Part shown: in pieces, positions 1 through 7,608 of the stretch
How the letters are laid out: every line of letters begins with the position of its first letter
How positions within the stretch are numbered: position 1 is the stretch's first letter
Source of the DNA: Streptomyces radiopugnans
Lineage (GTDB): Bacteria > Actinomycetota > Actinomycetes > Streptomycetales > Streptomycetaceae
Direction of reading: 5' to 3'
NCBI RefSeq assembly: GCF_900110735.1
Contig: NZ_FOET01000002.1
Span: 247,723-311,722, forward strand
Length of the DNA: 64,000 bases
The notes under the pieces: generated by a model
Seen by the model: the letters and a program-made list of their open reading frames with translations, nothing else
The model's database searches: none
Told to the model about the DNA's origin: nothing
Translations under genes and position numbers: made by a program

Positions 1-396
1 GACGTCGACCGTCCAGACCACCTCGCGGTCGCCGTGGCGCCAGCCGGAGATCCGGCCGCTGGTGCCCGTCAGGGCGCGGAAGACCTTCGACTCCGCGCTG
101 GAGTGGAGGGCGACCAGCCCCATGCCCTCCAGCACCCGGGCGCGCACCCGCGCCACGATCCCGTCGTCCACCTCGCCGTGCCGCTCGTGGCCCCACCAGA
201 ACAGGACGTCGGTCTCGTCCAACACCGTGCCGCCGAGTCCGTGGTCGTCCTCGTCCATGGTGGCCGTGCGCACGCGCAGCTCCCCGTGGGGGGCGAACGC
301 GTCGGCGATGGCGTTGTGCATTCCCTCCGGGTAGACGGCGGCGACCGCCGCGTCGTCCGGCCCGCACTCGGTCCACACCGTCACGGAGACGCCCAT
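1..396 (-). CDS. ThuA-like (trehalose utilisation) protein, 3' part missing
   Basis: The reading frame starts at ATG 396-394 and runs off the left edge of the window, giving 132 residues. The beginning MGVSVTVWTE, followed by YPEGMHNAIAD, the FWWGHERHGEV segment and VALHSSAESK, matches the ThuA family, a class I glutamine-amidotransferase-like fold linked to sugar utilisation. The neighbouring aldo/keto reductase on the same strand lies 81 nt upstream of this start, so the two may be co-transcribed. The exact substrate cannot be told. The family call rests on recalled motifs, not on a search. Confidence 0.75.
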   Translation of the reverse strand, partial: MGVSVTVWTECGPDDAAVAAVYPEGMHNAIADAFAPHGELRVRTATMDEDDHGLGGTVLDETDVLFWWGHERHGEVDDGIVARVRARVLEGMGLVALHSSAESKVFRALTGTSGRISGWRHGDREVVWTVDV

Positions 397-477
397 GCCC
401 CGCTCCTCTCCCGGACTCCCCCGGCGCCCGGATTCCCGGCCGCCGACGGGAGCCCGGGTCCCCCGGGGCGGCCCGGC

Positions 478-1470
478 CTAACGGGCGAGGTGGCTCTCGA
501 TCTCGGCGAGCTCGTCGTCGGTGAAGTCGAGGTTGCCGACGGCCGCGACGTTGTCCTCGAGCTGCTTGACGCTGCTGGCGCCGACGAGCGCGGAGGTCAC
601 CCGCCCGCCGCGCAGGACCCAGGCGATGGCCGTCTGCGCCAGGGTCTGGCCGCGCCGCCGCGCGATCCCGTCGAGCGCGCGGACCGTGGCGAGGGTCTCC
701 TCGGTGATGCCCTCGGCGTTCAGGAACGGGCTGGCGCCCGCGGCCCGGGAACCGGCGGGGATGCCGGACAGGTAGCGGTCGGTGAGCAGGCCCTGGGCCA
801 GCGGGGAGAAGGCGATCGAACCGGCGCCCACCTCGTCGAGGACGTCGAGCAGACCGTCCTCCACCCAGCGGTTGAACATGGAGTACGAGGGCTGGTGGAT
901 CAACAGCGGGGTGCCGAGGCCGGCCAGGATGCGGGCGGCCTCGCGGGTCTGCTCGGGGCTGTAGTTGGAGATGCCCACGTAGAGCGCCTTGCCCTGCCGG
1001 ACGGCGGTGTCCAGCGCGCCCATGGTCTCCTCCATGGGCGTGTCGGGGTCGGGGCGGTGGGAGTAGAAGACGTCGACGTACTCCAGGCCCATGCGGCTCA
1101 GGCTCTGGTCCAGGCTGGCCAGCAGGTACTTGCGCGATCCCCACTCGCCGTACGGGCCCGGCCACATGTCGTAGCCCGCCTTGGTGGAGATCACCAGCTC
1201 GTCGCGGTAGGGGCGGAAGTCCCGGGCCAGGTGACGGCCGAAGTTGGCCTCGGCCGCGCCGGGGGGCGGGCCGTAGTTGTTGGCCAGGTCGAAGTGGGTG
1301 ACGCCCAGGTCGAAGGCGCGGCGCAGGATCGCCCGCTGGGTGTCCAGCGGCTTGTCGTCGCCGAAGTTGTGCCACAGGCCGAGCGAGACCGCCGGCAGTT
1401 TCAGCCCGCTGCGTCCGACACGTCGGTAGGGCATGGCGTCGTAGCGCGTGTCCGCGGCGGTGTGGGTCAC
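478..1470 (-). CDS. Aldo/keto reductase, YghZ/glyceraldehyde-3-phosphate reductase-like
   Basis: This 330-residue NADPH-dependent oxidoreductase starts at GTG 1470, chosen because GAGGAG lies four bases upstream; a longer frame to 1623 has no ribosome site and low-complexity sequence. The start region contains YRRVGRSGLKLP, typical of the AKR family containing E. coli YghZ. The AKR tetrad is visible as Asp and Tyr in THFDLANNYG, Lys in ISTKAGY and His in YSHRPDPD. The sequence NRWVEDGLLDVL is also characteristic of this subgroup. It probably reduces short aldehydes in the cytoplasm; the physiological substrate is not shown. It is followed on the same strand by the ThuA-like gene. Confidence 0.9.
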   Translation of the reverse strand: MTHTAADTRYDAMPYRRVGRSGLKLPAVSLGLWHNFGDDKPLDTQRAILRRAFDLGVTHFDLANNYGPPPGAAEANFGRHLARDFRPYRDELVISTKAGYDMWPGPYGEWGSRKYLLASLDQSLSRMGLEYVDVFYSHRPDPDTPMEETMGALDTAVRQGKALYVGISNYSPEQTREAARILAGLGTPLLIHQPSYSMFNRWVEDGLLDVLDEVGAGSIAFSPLAQGLLTDRYLSGIPAGSRAAGASPFLNAEGITEETLATVRALDGIARRRGQTLAQTAIAWVLRGGRVTSALVGASSVKQLEDNVAAVGNLDFTDDELAEIESHLAR

Positions 1471-1830
1471 GGTGCTCCTCTGCGGGGTGGGCGGGCCGGC
1501 GGGCCGGGTCGGCGATTCGTGATCCGGGATTCGGAACTCGGGATTCGCAACGCTACACCGCGCCGTCGCCGCGCCGGACGGCCGCTCGGGACGCGGGACC
1601 ACCGCGGGCACACGGCACCGCATCCGCCCGGCCGCGGCGAAAACCCCCTGCCGGCCGGGGCCGCCGGGGAGGGAGGGTGAAACACGGGCGACGCGACTAT
1701 TGACATGTAGGGAACAACCGGGGCGTCATATGGGAGCGGCGTTCGGCGTCCCGTCGAACCGCGCGGGGGTCTCGCCGTCGAACGGCGGAGGTCGGCAACA
1801 CATCCGGAACGATGCGCCCGAATGCGATTG

Positions 1831-1863
1831 GACAACGTTGTCAGGGCTTCTGACAACGTTGTC
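1831..1863. promoter_or_regulatory. Tandem LacI-type operators upstream of mannanase
   Basis: Two identical perfect palindromes GACAACGTTGTC lie at 1831-1842 and 1852-1863, centres 21 bp apart, which places them on the same face of the helix. The central CG and the 12-bp symmetry are typical of LacI-family sugar repressors. They sit 120-150 bp upstream of the mannanase start, so control by mannan-derived sugars is the natural inference. I saw no regulator gene for them in this window and no convincing -35/-10 pair. The rest of 1471-1983 shows no gene. Confidence 0.75.
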
Positions 1864-1930
1864 TTGCCAGTCTTCCGCCCTCGCCGGGAGCCCCCGCCGC
1901 CCCGCCCGCGGCCACCGGCCCGGGCGTCCC

Positions 1931-1956
1931 CAGGGGCCCGCCCCCATGGGGCCCCT
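1931..1956 (+). repeat. GC-rich hairpin just before the mannanase ribosome site
   Basis: CAGGGGCCC at 1931-1939 and GGGCCCCTG at 1948-1956 form a perfect 9-bp stem with a 9-nt loop. It ends about 17 nt before the AAGGAG ribosome site at 1974-1979 and is therefore probably in the untranslated leader of the mannanase mRNA. It could stabilise the transcript end or modulate translation; function is inferred only. Confidence 0.5.
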
Positions 1957-1983
1957 GGGGGCAGGTACCTGCCAAGGAGAGAC

Positions 1984-3156
1984 ATGGAGAAACGACCCAG
2001 AAGGAAAAGGAAACTGCCGGCGTCCGTCGCCGCGGCGCTCGCCGGTCTGGTCGGCATGCTGCTGCCGGCGTTCGGCCCGGCCGACGAGGCCGAGGCCGCC
2101 ACGGGCATCCGCGTCGGCAACGGCCGGGTGTACGAGGCGAACGGCAACGAGTTCGTGATGCGCGGCGTCAACCACGCCCACGCCTGGTACCCGAACCGGA
2201 CCGGCTCCATCGCCCACATCAAGGCCAAGGGCGCCAACACCGTCCGGGTGGTGCTCGCCAACGGCGACAGATGGACCCGCACCAGCGCCTCCGAGGTCTC
2301 CTCGATCATCGGCCAGTGCAAGCAGAACAGGCTGATCTGCGTGCTGGAGGTGCACGACACCACCGGCTACGGCGAGGACGGCGCCGCCACCTCGCTCTCC
2401 CGGGCGGCCGACTACTGGATCGGCATCAAGAGCGCGCTGGAGGGCCAGGAGAACTACGTCGTCATCAACATCGGCAACGAGCCGTTCGGCAACAACGGCT
2501 ACGACCGCTGGACCTCCGACACCAGTGCCGCCATCCGGAAGCTGCGGAACGCCGGGTTCGACCACGCGCTGATGGTCGACGCCCCCAACTGGGGCCAGGA
2601 CTGGTCGAACACCATGCGGAACAACGCCTCGACGGTGTTCAACTCCGACCCCGACCGCAACACGATCTTCTCCATCCACATGTACGGGGTCTACAACACC
2701 GCTTCCAAGGTCCAGTCCTACCTGAACCACTTCGTCGGCAACCGCCTGCCGATCGTGGTGGGCGAGTTCGGCCACAACCACGGTGACGGCGACCCGGACG
2801 AGAACGCGATCATGGCGACCGCGCAGTCGCTCCGGGTGGGCTACCTGGGCTGGTCCTGGAGCGGCAACGGCGGCGGCGTCGAGTACCTGGACATGGTCAA
2901 CGGCTTCGACCCGAACTCCCTGACCGGTTGGGGCCAGCGCTTCTTCAACGGTGCCAACGGCATCTCCGCCACCTCCCGGGAGGCGACCGTCTACGGCGGC
3001 GGCTCCGGGGGCGGTTCCGGGGGCGGTTCCGGAGGGACCGCGCCGAACGGCTACCCGTACTGCGTGAACGGCAGCGCCTCCGACCCGGACGGCGACGGCT
3101 GGGGCTGGGAGAACCAGCGCTCCTGCGTGGTGCGCGGCAGCACGGCCGACGGGTGA
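1984..3156 (+). CDS. manA: Secreted endo-beta-1,4-mannanase, GH5 with C-terminal CBM10
   Basis: The 390-residue enzyme hydrolyses internal beta-1,4 links of mannan outside the cell. ATG 1984 follows AAGGAG by four bases. Residues 1 to about 38 form a signal peptide with a basic N-terminus, a hydrophobic core and AEA-A cleavage. The GH5 barrel follows: RGVNHAHAWY near the start, the acid/base Glu in NIGNEPFG (E166) and the nucleophile in VVGEFGHNH (E261). A Gly/Ser linker of GGGS repeats (about 338-349) joins a short CBM10 starting GYPYCVNG with the DGWGWENQ core. This order is that of Streptomyces ManA enzymes. Twin LacI-type operators upstream suggest induction by mannan sugars. The gene converges on a second secreted protein gene. 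Confidence 0.93.
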   Translation: MEKRPRRKRKLPASVAAALAGLVGMLLPAFGPADEAEAATGIRVGNGRVYEANGNEFVMRGVNHAHAWYPNRTGSIAHIKAKGANTVRVVLANGDRWTRTSASEVSSIIGQCKQNRLICVLEVHDTTGYGEDGAATSLSRAADYWIGIKSALEGQENYVVINIGNEPFGNNGYDRWTSDTSAAIRKLRNAGFDHALMVDAPNWGQDWSNTMRNNASTVFNSDPDRNTIFSIHMYGVYNTASKVQSYLNHFVGNRLPIVVGEFGHNHGDGDPDENAIMATAQSLRVGYLGWSWSGNGGGVEYLDMVNGFDPNSLTGWGQRFFNGANGISATSREATVYGGGSGGGSGGGSGGTAPNGYPYCVNGSASDPDGDGWGWENQRSCVVRGSTADG

Positions 3157-3184
3157 CGGCCAACCGGTGACGGCCCGCACGCGG

Positions 3185-3226
3185 GCGGCGTCCTCCCGCC
3201 CCGCTTCCGGGACGGGAGGACGCCGC
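3185..3226. terminator. Bidirectional terminator hairpin
   Basis: GCGGCGTCCTCCCG (3185-3198) pairs perfectly with CGGGAGGACGCCGC (3213-3226), a 14-bp stem with a 14-nt loop. It lies between the convergent stops of the mannanase (3156) and the beta-helix protein (3255) and can serve both. Confidence 0.8.
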
Positions 3227-3254
3227 ACGGTTCCTTCCGCGTCCTCGTCCGCTC

Positions 3255-4526
3255 TCAGCAGGTGTTCCGGCTGGTGTTGTTGAGGGTGAGGTTGCGGTAG
3301 GTGATGTTCGTGCCGCAGGGGCTCTCCCTGAGCGAGGTGTTGCTCAGCGTCAGGTTCTGCAGGGTGATGTCCCTGTTGCCCGGGAAGTCGCTGCGGGCCG
3401 CCAGCCTGACCTCCCCGCCGCCGCTGACCGTGCCGCCCTGGGAGGCGATGGTCACGTTGTAGCAGTTCTCGATCAGGATGGCGTTGTTGCCGGTGTTGGT
3501 CAGCGTCACCCGGTCGATGACGGCGCCGCCGCTCTCGGAGACGCAGAAGACCCCGCGCCCGCCGCCGCGGGCGATGACCTCGCCGACGCGGATGTTGGTC
3601 GGGTAGCTGCTGCCGACCCGGCCGTTGCGGTTGGCCATCCGGAACGCCGCGTAACCGGTGCCGGTGGCAGTGTTGTCGGCGTCGACCTTGCCCACCGTGG
3701 CGTTGATCGTGTCGTTGAGCAGCAGGCCGGAGTAGCCGACGTTGCGGGCGGTCACCGTTCCGATCGTCAGCCCGTCCACCCCGTAGGTCTCCACACCGTG
3801 GTTGCTCGTGCCCGAGACGTAGACGTTGTCGATGCGGATGTTGCGCGAGCGCACCGAGCGGTCGCCGTGGTTGTCGATCCGGACGCCCAGGCCGCCGGAG
3901 ACCCGCATGTCGATCTGGCCGAGCACCACGTTGCTGACGTTGCGCATGAAGATGCCGTACAGCGGGCGGCCGGTGACGGTCAGATGCCCGACCTCGACGT
4001 TCGTCGCGCCGCGGGAGTAGATCGGCGCCTGGTCGCCGGAGCCCGAGCCGGTGACGTCGATGGTGCCGCACACGTCGATCGCGGTGTTACTCGGCAGCGA
4101 CACCCTGGTCCCGGCGCTGATCGAGCCCGAACCCCACACCACCACGCGCTCCTTGGAGGAGCGGTTCGGCGTCAGGCTGCCGATCGCGGCCTGCATCGCG
4201 TCGCGCATGCTGCTGCCGGTGTAGACGGTGCTGCCGCCCCGGCGCGCGGTCCAGGTGCTTCCGCTCTTCACGGCCTCGGCCTGGTACGAGCCCTCGCCGC
4301 AGGCGGCCGCGGCGGCGGCCGGCGCCGCCTGGGCGGTCCGGGACTTCCGCGCGGCCCCGGCCTCCTGTGCCGTCCGGGCTTCCTGCCCGGAACGGTCGGC
4401 CCCGGGCCGGGGCTCCACCGCCCCGACCGTGGTGGCCACCGTCGCCAGCATGGCCGCCGTCAGGGCGCCGGCCGCGACCGCGGCGAGTCTGCGCCTCCTG
4501 GCGGAGGGTGCGGCTCCGCTTCTCAT
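3255..4526 (-). CDS. Secreted right-handed beta-helix protein, probable polysaccharide-active enzyme
   Basis: This 423-residue protein starts at ATG 4526 with GGAAGGAG six bases upstream. A signal peptide (basic RRRR, then alanine-rich hydrophobic stretch ending near TVGAVEP) is followed by a low-complexity Ala/Gln/Glu linker and then, from about residue 75, repeated short beta strands such as SNVVLGQID, RNIRIDNVYVSG, DGLTIGTVTARN and YNVTIASQGG with Asn ladders. That is the pattern of parallel beta-helix pectate lyases and related enzymes. No catalytic residues can be assigned with confidence, so lyase or hydrolase activity is inference. A promoter with two LacI-type palindromes lies upstream, consistent with a carbohydrate-induced secreted enzyme. 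Confidence 0.8.
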   Translation of the reverse strand: MRSGAAPSARRRRLAAVAAGALTAAMLATVATTVGAVEPRPGADRSGQEARTAQEAGAARKSRTAQAAPAAAAAACGEGSYQAEAVKSGSTWTARRGGSTVYTGSSMRDAMQAAIGSLTPNRSSKERVVVWGSGSISAGTRVSLPSNTAIDVCGTIDVTGSGSGDQAPIYSRGATNVEVGHLTVTGRPLYGIFMRNVSNVVLGQIDMRVSGGLGVRIDNHGDRSVRSRNIRIDNVYVSGTSNHGVETYGVDGLTIGTVTARNVGYSGLLLNDTINATVGKVDADNTATGTGYAAFRMANRNGRVGSSYPTNIRVGEVIARGGGRGVFCVSESGGAVIDRVTLTNTGNNAILIENCYNVTIASQGGTVSGGGEVRLAARSDFPGNRDITLQNLTLSNTSLRESPCGTNITYRNLTLNNTSRNTC

Positions 4527-4671
4527 CGTGGACTCCTTCCGTGGGGGGACACTCACCGCACACGGCACGGGGCCGCTCGCGCCGGACCGGAAGGGGATGG
4601 CCCGGCCCGGGACATCCGTCCGGGGGCGGCATGAGGGCCGCGCCGGGACGGGAATTCGCGAGAAAAGTACA

Positions 4672-4723
4672 GTAAGCGCTTTCTAAGTCCGTTAGTATTG
4701 CAACGTTTCATTCAGGGGGTCAA
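4672..4723 (-). promoter_or_regulatory. Promoter and two LacI-like operators of the beta-helix gene
   Basis: On the minus strand TTGACC (4723-4718) and AATACT (4699-4694) are separated by 18 bp and form a plausible sigma-70-type promoter. Two LacI-type sites overlap it: GAAACGTTGCAA (4709-4698) in the spacer and GAAAGCGCTTAC (4683-4672) just after the expected start of transcription. Sites in the spacer and the early transcript are ideal for repression. The untranslated leader would be about 160 nt. Confidence 0.6.
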
Positions 4724-4918
4724 GGGGCGTGCGACCGCTTCCGGAAACAGCCACATCGCGGCCTTTTCTCGGAACGCGCCGCCGGAGTTACCGACAGGCC
4801 GCCTCTGACCTGGGGCTCTTCCCGTCCCTTCATGGACCCCGCCCGAAGATCCCGCATTTCCGGAGCACCCGCACCGAATAACGGGCGGATACGGGTGTCC
4901 GGGGCAGGCGCATTCTTC

Positions 4919-4961
4919 CGCCGGTTCACCCGCCGGTTCACCGCATATGCGGTGAACCGGC
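4919..4961. repeat. Direct and inverted CCGGTTCACC repeats upstream of the Clp-like gene
   Basis: CGCCGGTTCACC occurs twice in tandem (4919-4930, 4931-4942), and the second copy forms the left half of a perfect 30-bp palindrome (4932-4961) centred on ATAT. The element lies 160-200 bp upstream of the Clp-like gene start. The remaining sequence from 4724 to 5122 shows no supported gene. A regulator binding site or a hairpin are both possible. The 15-nt sequence at 4931-4945 recurs at 15480-15494 upstream of the GH81 gene. Confidence 0.5.
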
Positions 4962-5122
4962 ACGGAAAGCACCCGGACCGGGAAGCCGGCGCGCGGAGGG
5001 AGCCCGGCGGCCCCGTGCCGAGTCGCGGATCCCTCCGCCCCGGACCAGACTTGGCGGTGGCCGGGCCCGCGCCGCCCGGCCCCGACTCTGCCCACGCCCC
5101 CGGCACCGTCCAGGTGATCCCC

Positions 5123-7540
5123 ATGCCGATGCCCGTGTTCGGACCGCGGGAGCCGTTCGCCGAACCGCTCAACCGCCTCCTCGGCACCGGCCCCCGGGCC
5201 CCCCATCCGGCCGACCATCCGGTGTCCTCCGGCGCGCTCCCGGACGAGTCCGCCCGGGAGCTGCTGTCACTGGCCGCCGGGCGGGCGGCCGCCGACGGCG
5301 GCGGGCTGGACACCGGCCATCTGCTGTGGGCCGCCGCCCGGGTGGGTCCCTCGCGCCGTGTTCTGGCGGACGCCGGGGCGGATCCGGACCGGATCGCCTC
5401 CGACCTGCTCCCGGCCCTCGCCAAGGGCGGCGGCGGTGCCGGGCCCTCCCTGACACCCGCGGCCGAACGCGCCCTGCTGGCGGCCCGTGCGGGCGCCCGT
5501 GCCGCCGGCGCGTCCCGGTTCGGCCCCGAGCACATCCTGGCCGCCCTGCTGGAGGACCCCCGAAGCGGCGCCGGACGGGCGCTGCGCGCCGCGGGCGCCG
5601 CGCCCGAGCCGGTGCGCAGGGCTTTCGCCGGCCCGTCCCGCTCCTCCGGTCCGTCCCGCCCGTCCGGCCCCACCCCCGTGCTGGACCACTACGGCCGCGA
5701 CCTGACCGCACATGCCCGCGAGGGCCGGCTGGATCCGGTGGTGGGGCGCGCGGAGGAGATCGACCAGATCATCGAGGTGCTCTCCCGGCGGACCCGGAAC
5801 AACCCCGCCCTGATCGGTGAGCCGGGTGTCGGCAAGACCGTGGTCGTCGAGGGCCTGGCCCGGCGGATCGCGGCCGGCGAGGTGCCGCCGGACCTGCGAG
5901 GCCGCAGGATCATCGGCCTGGACCTGGCCGCACTGGTGGCCGGCGCCCGCCACCGGGAGGAGGTCGAGGAACGGCTGCGCGCGATCGTCGGGGAGGTCGC
6001 CTCCGACGAACGGATCGTCCTCTTCCTCGACGAGTTGCACACCCTCGTCGGCGCGGGCGCGGGCACGGAGGGCTTCCCCGACCTCGGCGGCGTCCTGCGG
6101 GCCGCGCTCGCCCGCGGCGGGCTGCGCGTCGTGGGCGCCACCACCGTCGACGAGTACCGCCGCCACGTGGAGCGGGACATCGCCCTGCACCACCGCTTCC
6201 AGCCGGTTCTGGTGCCCGAGCCCACCGTCGAGGAGACCGTGCGCATCCTGGAGGGCCTGCGCGGCTCCTACGAGGCCCACCACCAGGTCCGCTTCTCCGA
6301 CGAGGCGCTGCGCGCCGCCGCCGAGCTCTCCGCCCGCCATCTGCCCGAGAGCTTCCTGCCCGCCAAGGCCGTCTCCCTTCTCGACCAGGCCGGCGCCCGC
6401 GCGCGGCTGCGCGGCCTCGGGCGCAGCGGCGAGGTCCTGGAGGTCGAGGACCGCCGCGACCTGCTGCGGCGCGAACTCGACCAGGCCCTGGCCCTGGAGG
6501 ACCTGGAGCGGGCCGCGACGCTGCGCGGGGGCATGCGGGAGCTGGACCTGGAGCGGGCCGCCGTCGCCGAGAAGCGCGAGACCGCCGCCCGGGTGACCGT
6601 GGCGGACATCGCCGAAGCCGTCTCCCGCCGCACCGGCATCCCCGCCGGCCGCCTGGCCCGCGACGAGCGCGAGCACCTGCGGCGTCTGGAGGAGAGGCTG
6701 CGCGAACGGGTGGCCGGCCAGGACGAGGCCGTCTCCGCGGTGGCCCGGGCTGTGCGGCGGGCGCGGGCGGGGATGAGTGCTCCCGAACGGCCCGCCTCGG
6801 CGCTGCTGTTCGCAGGGCCGCCCGGGGTGGGCAAGACCGAGCTGGCCCGGGCCCTGGCCGCCGAACTCCTGGGCGACGCGGGCCGATTGGTGCGCTTCGG
6901 CACGGGCGCCCTGAGGGAGGGGCGGGGGGAGGCGGGCCGGCTGGACGAGGCCGTACGGCGCAGGCCGCACTCCGTCGTTCTGCTCGACGGGATCGACCGG
7001 GCCCACCCGGACGTCCTGGACTCGCTGACGCGACTGCTGGAGGGCGGCCGGCCGGCCGGTGCCCGAGGCCCTGCCGCCGGCTTCCGCGAAACCGTGGTCG
7101 TCCTGACCGTCACCGTCGACCCGCGCAGCGTACTGGCCCACTCGGGCGACCCCGGCGCGCTCCGCGCGGAGACCATGGCGCATCTGCGCGACCGGGTGCG
7201 GCCGGAGCTGCTGGAGCGGATCGACGAGACCGTCTTCTTCCGCCCCCTGGCCCGCGAGGACCTGCTGCACGTCGTCGGACTGCTGCTGGAGGACAGCCGC
7301 CGGCTGCTGGCGGCCCAGGGCATCGGCCTGGAGGTCGACCGCAGTGCCCGCGAGTGGCTGATCAACCAGGGCTACCAGCCCGACTCCGGCGCCCACCCGC
7401 TGCGCCGCACCGTCCGCACCCACCTGGACGACCGCCTCACCGACCTGATCCTCGACGGCGCCCTGCGCGCGGGCGACACGGTGCTGGTGGGCATCGACGA
7501 ACACGGCCTGACCTGCGATGTCACCGGCCGGAACGGGTGA
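5123..7540 (+). CDS. Degenerate ClpA/ClpC-type Hsp100 ATPase
   Basis: The 805-residue protein is an AAA+ chaperone paralogue with Clp_N repeats (about 15-170), D1 (about 200-440), a short coiled middle segment and D2 (about 535-800). ATG 5123 is chosen because AGGTGA lies five bases upstream; upstream codons lack family similarity. D1 has Walker A GEPGVGKT (232-239) and Walker B VLFLDELHTL, but the usual pore-loop tyrosine segment is replaced by ARHREEVEER. D2 has Walker A GPPGVGKT (565-572), yet Walker B reads LLDGID with Gly623 in place of the catalytic Glu, the pore loop GYVG region is missing, and the sensor-1 Asn is not seen. D1 may supply the ATPase while D2 only binds. It is convergent with htpG. 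Confidence 0.85.
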   Translation: MPMPVFGPREPFAEPLNRLLGTGPRAPHPADHPVSSGALPDESARELLSLAAGRAAADGGGLDTGHLLWAAARVGPSRRVLADAGADPDRIASDLLPALAKGGGGAGPSLTPAAERALLAARAGARAAGASRFGPEHILAALLEDPRSGAGRALRAAGAAPEPVRRAFAGPSRSSGPSRPSGPTPVLDHYGRDLTAHAREGRLDPVVGRAEEIDQIIEVLSRRTRNNPALIGEPGVGKTVVVEGLARRIAAGEVPPDLRGRRIIGLDLAALVAGARHREEVEERLRAIVGEVASDERIVLFLDELHTLVGAGAGTEGFPDLGGVLRAALARGGLRVVGATTVDEYRRHVERDIALHHRFQPVLVPEPTVEETVRILEGLRGSYEAHHQVRFSDEALRAAAELSARHLPESFLPAKAVSLLDQAGARARLRGLGRSGEVLEVEDRRDLLRRELDQALALEDLERAATLRGGMRELDLERAAVAEKRETAARVTVADIAEAVSRRTGIPAGRLARDEREHLRRLEERLRERVAGQDEAVSAVARAVRRARAGMSAPERPASALLFAGPPGVGKTELARALAAELLGDAGRLVRFGTGALREGRGEAGRLDEAVRRRPHSVVLLDGIDRAHPDVLDSLTRLLEGGRPAGARGPAAGFRETVVVLTVTVDPRSVLAHSGDPGALRAETMAHLRDRVRPELLERIDETVFFRPLAREDLLHVVGLLLEDSRRLLAAQGIGLEVDRSAREWLINQGYQPDSGAHPLRRTVRTHLDDRLTDLILDGALRAGDTVLVGIDEHGLTCDVTGRNG

Positions 7541-7591
7541 GGGCGCCGTGGCCGGGGACGGCGTACGGCCGCCGCCCCCGCCACGGCGCCC
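7541..7591. terminator. Terminator between Clp-like gene and htpG
   Basis: GGGCGCCGTGGC (7541-7552) pairs with GCCACGGCGCCC (7580-7591), and the enclosed sequence adds further GC pairs. It begins directly after the Clp-like stop codon and precedes the htpG stop on the other strand, so it can act in both directions. Confidence 0.75.
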
Positions 7592-7608
7592 GGGCCGTCA
7601 GCGGCGGG

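Noticed and set aside
34..1680. A 548-codon plus-strand open frame
   Set aside because: It overlaps the ThuA-like and aldo/keto reductase genes in reverse and encodes low-complexity sequence.
3001..3041. Repeated GGCGGTTCC units as a CRISPR or tandem repeat
   Set aside because: They encode the Gly/Ser linker of the mannanase and have no spacers.
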